From assembly GCA_024760905.1 (NCBI GenBank), contig CM045746.1, forward strand, positions 4,737,501-4,801,500: 64,000 bases of DNA. The letters are read 5' to 3'. Positions 1-60,639 of this stretch are shown piece after piece (the first letter of the stretch is position 1; each line of letters starts with the position of its first letter). This DNA is from Plotosus lineatus (taxonomy: Eukaryota > Chordata > Actinopteri > Siluriformes > Plotosidae). A model generated the notes under the pieces. The model searched no databases. It saw only the letters and a program-made list of their open reading frames with translations, and was not told the origin of the DNA. The translations under genes and the position numbers were made by a program.

Positions 1-592
1 GTCAGGCGCTTCTGCCGCTGTTTCTGGTTCAAAAGTGGGTTGACCTGGGGAATGCGGCACCTGCAGCCCAGTCCACTGCTTCCACAGGTCCCCCAAGGTC
101 TGGAATCGGTCCTTCTCCACAATCTTCCTCAGCGTTTTCTGCCACACTTTTTCCTTCCCACAGACGTCCCACTGAGGTGCCTTGATACAGCAGTCTGGGA
201 ACAGCCTTTTCACTCAGAGATTTCTTTCTGTATCTTACCCTCTTGCTTGAGGGTGCCAATGATGGCCTTCTGGACAGCAGTCAGGTCGGCAGTCTTACCC
301 ATGATTGCGGTTTTGAGTGATGAACCAGGCTGGGAGTTTTTAAAAGCCTCAGGAATCTTTTGCAGGTGTTTAGAGTTAATTGGTTGATTCAGATGATTAG
401 GTTAATAGCTCGTTTAGACTACCTGAACATGATATGCTAATTTTTTGAGATAGGAATTTTGGGTTTTTGGAAAAGACCGGAAATAATCCAGTTGGTGTAC
501 AATGAATCTAAAATATATGAAAGTTTAATTTTTATCAGTATATTACAGAAAATAATGAACTCTATCACAATATGCTAATTTTTTTAGAGGGA
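1..592 (-). mobile_element. Tc1-like transposon, 5' part (continues left of window)
   Basis: Read on the minus strand, the right end (about 567-592) is the terminal inverted repeat with TTAGCATATTGTG next to GTCCCTCT. A second TTAGCATATCA motif lies near 430-445. The transposase start codon is at 300-302, and the N-terminal helix-turn-helix region runs to the window edge with a frame disruption near 215. The same family recurs at 27959-28762. Confidence 0.85.
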
Positions 593-616
593 CTAGTATA
601 TATATATATATATGTA

Positions 617-1672
617 TATCTTCTTCTTTTACTTTCGGCTGCTCCCTTAAGGGGTCGCCACAGCAAATCATCCGCCTCCACCTCACCCTGTCCTCGCATC
701 TTCTTTTCTGACTCCAACGACCTTCATGTCTTCCCTCACCACATCCATAAATCTCTTCTTTGGTCTTCCTCGTGGCCTTCTGCCTGGTAGTTCAAACCTC
801 AGCATCCTACTGCCAATATACTCACTATCCCTCCTCTGTACATGTCCAAACCATCTCAATCTAGCCTCTCTGACTTTGTCTCCAAAACATCTTACGTGGG
901 CTGTCCCTCTGATATACTGATATACTCATTTCTGATCCTATCCATCCTCGTTACTCCCAGAGAGAACCTCAACATTTTCATCTCCGCTACCGCCAGCTCT
1001 GCCTCCTGCCTTTTCCTCAGCGCCACTGTTTCTAATCCATACAACATCGCTGGCCTCACCAACGTCTTGTACACTTTTCCCTTCATTCTTGCTGATACTC
1101 TCCTATCGCACATCACACCGGACACTTTTCTCCAACCATTCCAGCCTGCCTGCACACGCTTCTTCACCTCTTTTCCACACTCTCCATTGCTCTGGATTGT
1201 TGAGCCTAAGTACTTAAAATCCTCCACCTTCGTTATCTCTGCTCCCTGTAACATCACCGTTCCTCCTGGGTCCTTCTCATTCACACACATGTATTCTGCT
1301 AACCTTCATTCCTCTCCTTTCCAGGGCATACCTCCACCTCTAGATTTTCCTGCACTTGTTCTCTGCTCTCACTACAGATCACAATGTCATCTGCAAACAT
1401 CATAGTCCATGGAGATTCTTGTCTCACCTCGTCTGTCAGCCTGTCCATCACCATAGCAAACAAGAAGGGGCTCAGAGCTGACCCTTGATGCAGTCCCACC
1501 TCCACCTTGAATTCGTCGGTCACACCGACAGCACACCTCACCACTGTCTTACATCTCTCATACATGTCCTGCACCACTCTAACATACTTCTCTGCCACTC
1601 CAGACTTCCTCATGCAATACCACAGTTCTTCTCTTGGCACCCTGTCATATGCTTTTTCCAGATCCATATATT
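617..1672 (-). mobile_element. RTE-clade LINE, 5'-truncated copy
   Basis: The 3' end at left has the tail GGTCGCCACAGC and the CTTCTTCTTTT run. On the minus strand it encodes the end of the reverse transcriptase (LEKAYDRVPREELWY, HQGSALSPFLFA, FADDIVICSE) and the C-terminal domain (YGLETVALRKRQ), in two frames. It is therefore dead. The 5' breakpoint near 1672 abuts a microsatellite. Confidence 0.88.
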
Positions 1673-1714
1673 CCATATAATCCATATATTTCCAGATATA
1701 TATACACACACACA

Positions 1715-2016
1715 CACATACAGTAGGCCCTTGACTATTCACGGTTTTGCACTCGCGGTTTGAGTATTCACGGACTGCCAAGCAGCTCACACGTGATTCA
1801 AATTCAGCCAATGGCTGTCCTCCTTTCTGCTGATTGGTTTTTTTCTTTTTTTTTTGCATAATTGGCCTTGTTATTGTAGCATTTTCCTTAACCTTTTCCC
1901 CTATTCTTCCTTAATTTTTTTTATTGTGGTGAGTATTTAAAAAAAAAACAATGCAATGCACTGAAGCTGCATAAATTGCATAAATTGAAGCGCGAAGTAG
2001 TGAGGAATCCCTACAC
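1715..2016. mobile_element. Non-autonomous DNA-transposon-like repeat, family X
   Basis: It runs from CAGTAGGCCCTTGAC at the left to a segment reading GCGCGAAGTAGTGAGG at the right. Related sequence recurs at about 5495-5830, 34110-34300, 38300-38490 and 38860-39035. No open reading frame. I cannot name the family. Confidence 0.6.
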
Positions 2017-2019
2017 ACA

Positions 2020-2020
2020 C

Positions 2021-2066
<46 letters not shown>

Positions 2067-2077
2067 CACACACACAC

Positions 2078-2115
<38 letters not shown>
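2020..2115. repeat. (TG)n/(CA)n compound microsatellite
   Basis: A TG run from about 2023 to 2061 is followed by a CA run to about 2110, so the tract is self-complementary and can fold on itself. Confidence 0.95.
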
Positions 2116-2291
2116 ATACATCCACACGCGCACACACACCAACCAGTCTTTCCTCTGATCTCTCAACACAGTGCTTCAGATTCACATGCCGTTCACAGGA
2201 TGTTTTTGTTTCTCTGGCCACTATATGTAAAATTCCCAAGATATCAGTAGTTTCTTTAAAAAAGCCCTCAATATGTGAATTGTTTGTGCAG

Positions 2292-50251
<47,960 letters not shown>

Positions 50252-50504
50252 AAGGATTTCACTTCTCTATAAATGTGAGAGAGACAGCGAGAGAGCTGTA
50301 CATGGACCAGATGGAAGTAAAGATTCGACCATTCGTGCCTGAGAAATCCGTTGTGATTTTTGGACGGGGTTAGTACAGTCAAGACATGTGACAACATCAC
50401 AGTTGTCCATTAGCTAATTATAGGAAGAGCTCACCCCCTTATTATTATCAGCCCATCAAGATGGAACAAGAAGAAGAAGCATATCGCATGTCCCACCGAG
50501 AGAC

Positions 50505-50561
<57 letters not shown>

Positions 50562-51930
50562 TTTTGAATTTTGAAGCCATCATGTGTGGATAGCACAAGA
50601 TGAAGCCGGCGTGGAGGAAGCAGTCGCTCACGTTCGCCCTCCCAATATGTATAAGCTAACAGAGTGGGTGTTTAACTTGATTGCCTCACTATTTACTCAA
50701 CCTGAACGTTTCTGTTTTCATTCTTACAATGCATAAAGTCCTCCATTTGTATCGCGAAAGCCATATTTCTTCTTCGCCAGAAATATCTTCAGTTTGTTCC
50801 AGTTACAGAGTGCTCCCAGCCACCGTGCTGGACCGCCGTACGCCAAGGCTTAGAATACATCTGTATTTTATCTTTGAAATGTGTCCTTGCTACTGATTTT
50901 ATTTTATTATTATTGTTGTTGTTGTTGTTGTTGTTGTTCTTGAATACCTGGATCATAAGAATCCGCTGCCCACACCTTATCATTGTCTCTATTGACGATA
51001 ATTTTCACTGCATCTTACTCCTTGTCTGTATACGTATACACATCACTGCTCACGGGTCGACAATTGAGTTCTAGCAAGTCTTGCCGACTTTCTTCAGCTT
51101 CCTCTGCTCACGTATTCGTACAGTTGATATTAACATTGATATATATTTCCCCCCCTTTATTTTGATGTGTAACATAAAGCACAGGTTGTATATGAGTGGA
51201 AGATGTTCCGTGATCACTGGCTGAAGTTATTTTAAATTTTTAAACAAAGATCTAGTTTTTATACGTTTACTTTTTGATTGTGCTTTTGGAAACCCCCATC
51301 TCACCCCTTCACCCACAATTTTGGATTTTGAAAACCTGTATAGCTGAAGTTGTATCTTCCAGTTGTAACCAGCACAATCACATTGCTCTATAAGACTGAT
51401 GCGAGTATACGGCTAGACAGGTCACTCACATAATCAATCACGTGTCCTTTCTACAGTTCTGAATGATTCCCGGAATAAATTCTCTATTTCAGTAAATAAT
51501 TCCCAGGGGACTTAGAAAGTCTACTACCTCAGTGGTTTATGACCAGTGACGGCTCACGGAACAACACGAACAGTAGCGTGAACCTCCGCTAACATGTTCA
51601 CCTCTAGCATTTAATGTTCAGCAATGTGACTGCAGGTTGTTGTTGTCATTATTATTATTGTTATTATTATTATTATTATTATTATGCTTTCAAAAGACTT
51701 CAGGTCCCAAGTTGTATTTGTGTACAGAATGTTTATTTTGTTTTGTTTATTTGCAGAATGAAGAAAAAGAATTGAGTCCTTAATTTCACTTAAGGAACTG
51801 CTTCTGTGTCATTTAGCAAAATAGTATGTTTTTGTAAATAGTTGTACAAATATTTGAAATGTGTTTTTGTATGCACTTTTTTATTTATAATGTTTAAAAT
51901 GTAATAAAGAACCAACAAAACCCTTATTTT
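50252..51930 (+). other. kmt2b: kmt2b 3' untranslated region
   Basis: About 1.65 kb of AT-rich sequence after the stop. It holds a (TG)n run at 50507-50560, a GTT run near 50910-50938 and an ATT run near 51645-51685. Two candidate polyadenylation hexamers are at 51474-51479 and 51903-51908. The 3' limit is inferred from the distal hexamer. Confidence 0.7.
51903..51908 (+). terminator. kmt2b: Polyadenylation signal AATAAA
   Basis: A canonical hexamer 1.65 kb after the stop codon in an AT-rich context, followed by a GT-rich stretch (about 51945-51965). It is the likely distal cleavage signal. Another AATAAA at 51474 could be a proximal site. Confidence 0.65.
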
Positions 51931-52447
51931 ATAAGCTCATTATCCTTGCTTTGGTTTGTGTTTGTTAGCAATAGATTTTTATGTAATTTGTACGAGGTGG
52001 AACTATGGAGGTTTTGAAGATTAATCCTGAACAAACTGGATTTTTTTTTCTCAGAATTGTTACACAATGGGATTTTTTTTTATTAGATTTGATTTTGAGG
52101 GGTCGTACTAAAATATTAAAAGATTCCCACGAGGTGCGATTTGTTGTTTGCGAGGTTAATAATTTTTCCATTCAAATGTAGAGAATCTCTTTTTTTTTGT
52201 GTGTGTTTTGTAACGTGAACTTGTGTAGTTTGTAAGCGGTGTAGATGGATACATGATTTGAACTGAACTACAGTGCTTCATACTTTCGAGAATGTCGTTG
52301 ACATGATTTTTCAAGGCTGTTACCACCCTGTGTGTCTTTTCCGCGAAAAGCTCAGAATCTGCAAACCAGAAAAATGCAGTTTGAAAATTTAAACAAGTCT
52401 GCTAGTGTGTTTATTATTATTTATTTATTTGGTTAAGTCCATTTATA

Positions 52448-52782
52448 TAATAGAGGGTGCTGGATTGCTGATCCTAGGGTTGGGGGTTCGAGTCCCACTC
52501 TCCACAAGGTTGTCACTGCCCCCCCCCCCCGTGCAGCTAACTGGGTTATCAAAGGCGGGCCATGTCTGTCACTGTCTATAGTGAGAGTCACGTAAAAGAA
52601 CCATTGCTGACTTTCACAAAGAGTAGTTGCAAAGCCGTCATCGTGTTTCTGTCCCTTGCTAAAGGGTTGTGTCAGGAAGGGGATCCGACGTAAAAACCTC
52701 TGCCAAATCAAATGTGCGAATCAGATGATTTGCTGTGACGACTCCTGAAAAAGGGAAAAAGCCAAAAGGAAAAGAAGAGAAT
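52448..52782 (+). mobile_element. tRNA-headed SINE
   Basis: GGGTGCTGGATTGCTGATCC, GGTTGGGGGTTCGAGTCCC, AACTGGGTTATCAAAGGCGG and GGAAGGGGATCCGACGTAAA, ending GAAAAAGCCAAAAGGAAAAG. The head lacks its first 15-20 bases. Confidence 0.85.
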
Positions 52783-52895
52783 ATATATATATATATTATG
52801 AATATTTCTATTGATTTTTCCAGATCACTCGAACTAAACGTCTGCAGAGTATTGTCAAATTTTGAATGAAGTAGTACAATTCTCAATATTGAAGT

Positions 52896-53640
52896 CAAAG
52901 GTCCCCAAACTACGGCCTGCGGGCCAGATACAGCCTACCTCCACATTTGGTCCGGCCCTCTGAACAATACCAGAGATGCATTATGATTACTTTTTTTTTA
53001 GTTTGGCCACGCAATCAAGAATAATACACACCTAGAACACGACATTCTATTCCACCCTTCTGTTGTCTGTGCTCCTAGCTGGACCCCCCCCCCAACAAAA
53101 ATTCTACACGCTCCACTGTCAAATATAACGGAATAATGGTTGAAAGAGTTATGGAAGCGAAAAATTTATTCAGAATGCAGGGTATTTAACTTGCAGTGGA
53201 CAAGCCATTTTTTTTTTTTTTTTTTTGTTCAATGCAAAGAAAATGTTGTTTTCTGGCGATATTCAAAGAATACAATCTACACTGACACTCTGAATCCTGT
53301 CACAAAGACGAGTATGATCGCTTGCAAGGCTAAATGCAAGTAGACAAATTCTCAAAGCTTAAAAGTGGACTGTTGTCTGTTCAGGCAGCTTTCAGGTTGC
53401 TCAACTGATAGCAAGCAGTGTTTTTTTTTTTTTTATTATATTTCCTGACTTTTTTTTCTGTGAAGGTCCCAGAAAGGGTTACAGTACTGATATTTGGTTA
53501 TGTGTGGCTTACTGAAAAACAATGTTTACGTTTAGGCAGCCCTGCGATCATCACTTTTTCTGTTACAAACTGACCTCGGCCACCCATCAGAGAAGGGAAA
53601 AGTTATGTGGCCCTTGCAGGAAAAAGTTTGGGGACCCCTG
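52896..53640 (+). mobile_element. hAT element with degenerate transposase N-terminus
   Basis: The ends CAAAGGTCCCCAAACT and AGTTTGGGGACCCCTG are inverted repeats. The flanks ATTGAAGT and ATTTAAGT form an 8-bp target duplication with one change. 53140-53343 encodes KRKIYSECRVFNLQWTSHFF, the start of a hAT zinc-finger transposase. The frame is degenerate and most of the gene is deleted. Confidence 0.88.
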
Positions 53641-54445
53641 ATTTAAGTGCTCTGCTTTTAAGTCCATATTAGCCAAGTGTTGTTTTAATGGTTCATTTAG
53701 TTGGTGTACCAATACTACAAGATCCGTCAGCTGATAAACCTGATCCCATCTTATTTCCCTACAAAACATGAATAAATGTTGGGTTTATTTTACATGTCTA
53801 TTTTAAAAGTGGACTTAGGATCAAAACTTAAAAGGTGGCATACATCATGTGTGTTTTTGCACATCAAAGAATGCTACTGTTATTTCAACTGTCATTACAG
53901 TTAATGGTAATACATTTCTCACACCATGCAAAAAAAAAAAACAAAAAGGATGGGGCAATGTTGGAGAAACTTCTAACATAAGTATTGTGCACTTGAATGT
54001 TTTGATTGTATACACATCATACGTAAACGATCAGACGCCTGTGTGATGTGTGTGTAAATGTAGTGTATTATGTGCAGATGTGGCAAGTTTTAATCAGAAG
54101 TTTACTAATTTATATCAAACTTATTTGTATATTGTTATTTTTGTCCTCATTTTGCCTGAAAATAATGTCTATATGTCCTAATCTCACATTTTTCTTTTGA
54201 AAGTGGACGAACTGTTAATGGTGGCCTTTTCAAACATGCAAAACTATTCAACACATTTTAGCAGATTGCAGATTTGTAAGTTAAAACCACTGGACATATT
54301 AACAGTTTTTGTATACCAGGAGAGTATGAAAGGATTTCCCTTCATGTCAAATCTGAAATCATACCGTAGTAATGCACTGGAATGTATTTTCAACAATTTG
54401 TACTGTTCTTTGAGATCAGTCCTCATGGATCAGCTTCATGCACTA

Positions 54446-55560
54446 TGTCCGGGGTCGGGAACCTATGGCTCGGAGCCAGACTTGGCTCTTTTGATGACTG
54501 TATCTGGCTCTCAGATAAATCAGGTGACCTTTCTTAACAGAATAACTAATACATAATTTCACTGTAATTCAAATAAAATACAGGTAAAAAGCCGTCAAAT
54601 AAAACAACCAGATAAATAAATCTCACACATTTTAATCTATACATCAATTTTCAATGCCATTTGTCACTGGTGCGCAGGGGTGTGCCAATCCTTTCTGTAT
54701 TCCAGTATTATGGTTCATCAGTTCAGTTCATTTTCTGTAACAGCTTCATCCTAATTAGGGTCGCGGGGAGGCTGGAGCCCATCCCAGCCAACTCGGGGCG
54801 AGGGCGGAGTACACTCTGGACAGCTCGCCAGGTCATCGCAGGGCGGAAACCCGCTGCCGGCTTTGCAGCTTACTCTTGTCGAAAGTCAGCAATGGTTCTT
54901 TTACATGCCTCACACCATAGACAGTGAGAGACATGGCCGGCCTTTGATAACCCAGTTAGCTGCACTGGGGGGGACTCGAACCCCCAACCTCTGGATCAGC
55001 GATCTGGTGCCTTATACCACTAGACCGCCACTCCCCCTCCAGTATATGGGAGGGTCTGATATTTTGAGACTCTAATTTTATTGCATTATATGCAACAGCC
55101 TGCGGGAGTTGTTTTTGGGTCAAGAGGTAAATTTCCATCGTTTTTGATTAGCTCATTTGCATGAAACCAAGCAGAGCTGGCAAGTAAACACAAATGGACA
55201 GACATGGAAAAACTTCACCCGCAGACCAGCTGATTGTCAACACTTGGAACGCACTTCCTGTCACATAGCAAACACTGCAGGGTGTGAGTCTTGCCATATT
55301 GACCATGTTTGGCTCCACATGCGCACGCGAGCAGTCCTCACCTGAAAAAACATCAAGACCAACCTGCGGTCACTTTTAACAGACGGAAGCCTAAATGCCT
55401 GCATGAAGATGAACCTCAGCACGTATCAACCAGACTACAAAGTCATCAGCAAAACCATGTGCAGCACCAGAAGTCGCATTAATAGTAAGAAGTACTTTTC
55501 TTATTAATAAATAATTTTGTTATAACAATGTTGTTTAAAATAAATTCAGAGTCTTATTTC
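54446..55560 (+). mobile_element. hAT remnants with a SINE and dispersed repeat
   Basis: GGGGTCGGGAACCTATGGCTC at 54450 is a hAT terminus. 55195-55560 encodes the end of a hAT transposase (LLTDGSLNACMKMNLSTYQ, then PDYKVISKTM). A dispersed repeat (54735-54850) and a SINE (54851-55036) lie between. The parts may not come from one insertion. Confidence 0.55.
54851..55036 (-). mobile_element. SINE, head half
   Basis: In minus orientation it carries the tRNA-like head (GGGACTCGAACCCCCAACC) and the middle. The RTE-like end is missing. Confidence 0.8.
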
Positions 55561-55692
55561 TGTCCCTTGCTAAAGGGTTGTGTCAGGAAGGGCATCCGAC
55601 ATAAAAACCTATGCCAAATCAAATGTGCGAATCAGATGATTTGTTGTGGCAACTCGTGAAAAAGGGGAAAAGCCGAAAGGAAAAGAACAAGA
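55556..55692 (+). mobile_element. SINE, 3' half
   Basis: TTCTGTCCCTTGCTAAAGGG, GGAAGGGCATCCGACATAAA and GAAAAGCCGAAAGGAAAAG: the RTE-like portion only. Confidence 0.82.
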
Positions 55693-55749
55693 TTATACTC
55701 TAAAATTGTTCTTTTATAATCTTTTTCCATTTAGTTGTATTCAGTATTT

Positions 55750-55803
<54 letters not shown>
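55750..55803. repeat. (TA)n microsatellite
   Basis: About 52 bp of pure TA. Confidence 0.97.
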
Positions 55804-55805
<2 letters not shown>

Positions 55806-56346
55806 TCGATACTTCCCCTGAATGCCTGCCATTTTTGGAGATCAATGGACCCAGTTGTTTAGAGACATAACATTGCAGCTGTCACTCAGATTTGAATCAC
55901 ATTTGTTAATTGTCCTGCATCCAGCAGGGCAACTTCTGCCAAATACAAGCAAGTTCTTGGCAGGTACCACTGTGGTAAGATAATTACCAGTTATACACCA
56001 AACATGAGGGGGGGTATCACTGAAGATTCCCCAGGACAAAATGTTGGAGCTCTTAATTGCAGTGACATTCATCAAGCATAAAGAGCATAATTGGTTTAGT
56101 ACAGATTACACGAGGAAAAAAACACTAGATGAGATTTTCACCCGTTGTCTGCACAGTTGCATTCTGTGGATTAATTCAAAAATATCACTGACCATTTTTG
56201 GTGTGGATTGTGAATGAACTACCCAAGCCCATTGAATATTGTCTTATGTCCTGAGCTGAAGGGTTTTGCATGCTTTGCATGACTATAGTTTATTTTTTCA
56301 TTTATTCATTTACTTTGTTTAAATCATGACCAATGCAATGAGCTTG
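55804..56346. other. Intergenic stretch, nothing recognised
   Basis: AT-rich DNA without a repeat or reading frame I can support. Confidence 0.6.
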
Positions 56347-56446
56347 CACTACCTCACAAAAGTTTGGACTCACCCCTACTTTTTCTGTGTTCGGTTTATA
56401 TTACCTAAATTAAGAGGGGGAAATTAGCAATGTTTTATTTCTAATC

Positions 56447-57513
56447 TCAATGGAACCATAGATAAGAACAGTGAAAACAACATTGAAGTGTCTCGTATAT
56501 AATATTGTCAATAGATAGTCTAAGTCTGTTACTCATCAAAATAGCCACCTTTAGTTTTGATAACTGCCTGAGAAAATTCGAAGCATTTTTGTAATCAGTA
56601 TCATGAGGAGATAACTCAAAATTACCCCTCATGTTTCTGCCAGCACCTCCTAAAAATTTGCAGCACTTGTGGGGTGCTTGTTCTTGACTTTTGTGTCCAG
56701 TTTGATCCCATACAAGTTTGATTAGGTTAAGGTCAGGGGCTTGAGCTGGCCAAATCATCATTCTTCACTCTTCTTTCTTGGCCAAAGACCTCTGACACAG
56801 GTTGGAGATGTGCTTTGGATCATTGTTTTGTTGTAATATGAATGGCTGGCCCACTAAATGCAGCCCAGAGGTAATGGCATGCCTCGAAGATGCTGAGGTA
56901 TCCCTGCTGATTTAGAATTCCTGTGATTTTGTGCAGATCACCAGTCTGACCCCCTGCAAAACAGTCCCAGACCAGCATGCTACCTCCATCTTGCTTTACT
57001 CTGGAACAACACACGCAGAAGTCAAGCATTCTCCTACGTCAGAAGAACTTGCGACGTTTTGATCCAAAAATTTAAAACTTTGACTCATCTGTAAACATAA
57101 TTTTTTTCTATTCTTCTTAAGTCCAGTTTCTATGTTCTTTTGTTCAGTCTCTTCTTTGTGTTCTGATTTCTTAAGAGTGGTTTCTTGGTGGCTACCCTGC
57201 CATACCCTACCAGATTCCCACAGTCTACATCGCACAGTATCCACTGACACATTATTGCTCCTGGTTGAGTTTAGTCTTTTGTCTGTTTCAAAGACTGGTG
57301 ACTCTGAAGTTATCCTCAGCTTCTCAGTGACTCTGCTTCTTTCAGAATGAATCTGTCTTCATATGAACTTGTTTCTTCATATCTCTTCAATATTTTTGGA
57401 ACTGCATTTTCTGAGACTTGAACTTTCTGAGCAATTTGTCTTGTGGAATGTCCTTTTTTCAAAACCTGAATTTCAATCCTTTTTTCTTTGCTTAACTGGG
57501 GGTTTCTGGCCAT
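56447..57513 (-). pseudogene. Tc1 transposase pseudogene
   Basis: The N-terminal paired-like DNA-binding domain is at 57316-57513. The middle (VDTVRCRLWESGRVWQG) is at 56996-57250, and the catalytic core with FCVCCSRVKQDGGSMLVWDC is at 56820-57029. The C-terminal PAQAPDLNLIKLVWDQTG carries the last catalytic position as Lys-Leu (LIKLV, where the usual is IENLW), so the DDE glutamate is lost. Four frames are needed to read it. Confidence 0.8.
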
Positions 57514-57549
57514 TTTTGTGCCACTTAAGATTTAAATAATTTTCAAAGT

Positions 57550-59562
57550 AGCTAAAGACATTCCTCTTTTCCTTTCAGCTGTTCCCTTCAGGGGTCGCCA
57601 CATTGAATCATTTGCCTCCATATCACCCCATCCTCTGCTTCTTCTTCTCTTACACCAACTACCTTCATGTCCTCCTTCAGCACATCTATAAATGTTCTCT
57701 TTGGTCTTCCTCCAGGTCTTCTCATTCACACACGTATTCTGTCTTACCGAGGCTAACCTTCATTCCTCTCCTTTCCAGGGCATAGTACCTCTACCTCTAT
57801 AGATTTTCTTCACTTGTTCTCTGCTCTCAGTACAGATCACAATGTCATCTGCAAACATCAGAGTCCATGGAGATTCTTGTTTAACCTCATCTGTCAGCCT
57901 GTCCATCAACATAACAAACAGAAAGTGGCTCACAGCTGATCCTTGATGCAGTCCTACCTCCACCTTGAACTTTTCTGTCACACCAACAGCACACCTCACC
58001 ACTGTCTTGGCATGAAACCAAACTGTTGTTCACAAATGCTGACCTCTGCCCTTAGGCAAACTTCCACCATTACTTCCCATAACTTCATCGTATGGCTCAT
58101 CAACTTTATCTCTCTGTAGTTGTCACAACTCTGCATGTCTCCCTTGTTCTTAAAAATGGGCACCAGCACACTTCTCCATTCCTCCCGGCATCCTCTCACT
58201 CTCTAAGACCTTGTTTAATGTTCTTGTCAAGAAGTCTACTGCTCCCTCTCCCAGACACTTCCATACCTCCACCGGTATGTCATCGGGACCAACTGCCTTT
58301 CCATTCTTCATCCTCTTCAATGCTCTCCTCACTTCACCCTTACTAATCTTTGATACTTCCTGGTCCTCAATGGTCACCTCTTCTACTCTCTCTGTCGCTC
58401 TCATTTTCCTCATTCATCAGCTCTTCAAAGTACTCTTTCCATCTTCCCAGCACACTTCTGTCACCAGTCAATACATTGCCCTTTGTCCTTAATCACCCTA
58501 ACTTACTGTACGTCCTTCCCATCTCTATGTCTCTGCTGTGCACTTCCTCATTCCACCACCAAGTCTCCTTATCTACTTTCCTTCCAGAGGACACACCATG
58601 TACTCCCCTACCTGTCTCCCTGATCGCATTAGCTGTAGTTGTCCAGTCATCTGGAAGCACTTCCTGACCACTCAAAGCCTGTTTCAACTCCTCCTTGAAG
58701 ACATCATGACACTCTTCCTTTTTCATCTTCCATCACTTTGTCTTCTGCTCTGCCTTTGCCTTCTTCACCTTCCTCACCATCAGCGTCATCCTGCACACCA
58801 CCATCCTATGCTGTCTGGCAATACTCTCACCCACTACTGCAGTCACTGACTTCCTTCAAATTACGTCGTCTACACAAGATGTAGTTCTACATGTGTGCTC
58901 CTACCTCCACTTTTATAAGTCACCCCATGCTTCTGTCTCTTCTGGAAGAAAGTATTCACCACAGCCATTTCCATCCTTTTTGTAAAATCTTTCAACATCT
59001 GTCCTTCTGTGTTCCTGTCCTGGATACCAAATCTGGCCATGGCTTCCTCGTTCCCTCTGACAAATCAATTCCTGTCAAACCCCTCCTTTAAGATGACTCC
59101 TCCATTTCTCTTTTCATCCACACCATGATAAAACAGCTTAAACCCTGCTCCTAAGCTTCTAGCCTTGCTACCTTTCCAACTGGTCTCCTGAACACACAGT
59201 ATATCCACCTTCCTCCTCTGCATCATGACAGCCAGCTCTAGCTTTTCCTGTCATAGTTCTAACATTCAAAGTCCCTACTCTCAGTCCTAGACTCATGCTT
59301 TTCCTCTTTTCTCTTTGCCTACGGATACACCTCCCGCCTCTCATTTTTCAACCAACGGTAGCCCAGTTTCCATGCACCCTGTTGGTTAACAGCACTGATG
59401 GCGGTTATTGTTAACCCGGGCCTCAACCAATCCGATTTGGAAGTCATATTAATGATTTGCATGTTTGATTTGGCATAGGTTTTATGCAGAATGCCCTTCC
59501 TGACACAATCCTCTGCATTTGTCCGGGCTTGGGACTGACGTGAGAAAGAACACTGGCTTGCC

Positions 59563-59593
<31 letters not shown>

Positions 59594-59632
59594 ACACACA
59601 CACACAGCTGCATTAGCTAGCTTAAGACATTC
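57550..59632 (-). mobile_element. RTE LINE, internally deleted, with 14-bp target duplication
   Basis: AGCTAAAGACATTC (about 57550-57563) and AGCTTAAGACATTC (about 59619-59632) flank it. From the right: 5' leader with TTTGATTTGGCATAGGTTTT and ATGCAGAATGCCCTTCCTG, endonuclease remnants, linker, RT pieces (58150-58413, 57760-58002 with FADDIVICTESREQ), and the 3' tail GGGGTCGCCACATTG. Large deletions remove the C-terminal domain. Confidence 0.85.
59562..59604. repeat. (C)n(CA)n run
   Basis: A C run of 18 bases at 59562-59579 then CA repeats at the RTE 5' end. Copy 44090-48450 has (TA)n(TG)n at the same place. Confidence 0.9.
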
Positions 59633-59744
59633 TTCTTTTCCATAAATTGGAAATCAACTCAAAGGTCATATAATTATGTGTAAATATGAATCAAGCTATG
59701 AGAAATATTCTATTGGGATGGCATAGTTATTACAGGGGACATAA

Positions 59745-59960
59745 GATAAGATAAGATACAGCTTTATTAATCTCACAATGGAGAAATTCACTGTTACAGG
59801 CTCTTGAGGTACCATCAGTAGGGGGATGCAAAAATAGATACATATACAAACATACACACATACATATATATTATATAAGTAAATAAATAAATAGATACAT
59901 AAATAGTATAAATTAATAAACAATAAAAGAAAAGAAGGGAACGACTTTGTAGACTGGCCT
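59745..59960. mobile_element. LINE 3'-tail-like repeat
   Basis: TAAGATAAGATAAGATACAG with TTTATTAATCTCACAATGG resembles fish LINE tails in inverse orientation. A run of ATACATAAATA repeats follows. No coding. Confidence 0.5.
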
Positions 59961-60084
59961 ATATTAAAGTGTAATGTATCTGAGTGCAGAGTAGATGGGA
60001 TGTAATCCTATATCCTGACATTTTAAGTGTTTTAACCAAACAAAAGATAATGTTGCTACCTAAACCTTTTAGTATTCCTTTCAT

Positions 60085-60428
60085 GCATCTGTCTGTCTTC
60101 CTTACGGCTTTTTCCCTTTTATTTGGGAGTCGCCACAGCGAATCATCTGATTCGCACGTTTTTATGTCGGATGCCCTTCCTGTCATAACCCTTTTTAGCA
60201 AGGGACAGAAACATGCTGACGACTTTGCAGCTACTCTTTACGAAAGTCAGCAATGGTTCTTTTACATACTTCTCACCCATAGACAGTGAGAGACATGGCC
60301 GGCCTTTGATAACCCAGTTAGCTGCACTGGGGGGGACAGTGACAACCTTGCGGAGAGTGGGACTCGAACCCCCAAGCTTTGGATCAGCAATCCAGCGCCC
60401 TATACCACTAGACCACCATCCCTACTTG
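60085..60428 (-). mobile_element. tRNA-headed SINE, full length
   Basis: In minus orientation: tail CTTACGGCTTTTTCCC at left, ATGTCGGATGCCCTTCCTG in the body, and head GGGACTCGAACCCCCAAGC with CTAGACCACCA at right. Confidence 0.85.
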
Positions 60429-60639
60429 AGTGCCATAGTCAAATTTTGTTTTGTAGCATAATCATGAATGTTCATGCAATAATAAGAAATCAAAATTTGC
60501 TATAGTTGCCCTTAATCGGGCTGTTTTGAGAAAAACAGAATAATTTGGGGTGAGTCCACATTTTTGCCTTGTAGCGTAAGTGCAACATATGATGAGGTGT
60601 TTCATTCACTCTCTTCAAATGCAAATAGTTCTCAGGGGG

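Larger units (their letters stand above)
56347..60585 (-). mobile_element. Tc1-like transposon interrupted by RTE, LINE tail and SINE
   Basis: The left terminus AAAAGTTTGGACTCACCC is mirrored at 60550-60575 (GGGGTGAGTCCACATTTTT). The minus-strand transposase starts at 57513 with MARNPQLSKEKRIEIQVLKK and STRQIAQKVQVSE (helix-turn-helix). It continues through SMLVWDCFAGGQTGDL and PAQAPDLNLIKLVWD in other frames. The element's own DNA (about 1.6 kb) is 56347-57549, 59619-59720, part of 59960-60084 and 60429-60585. Confidence 0.75.
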
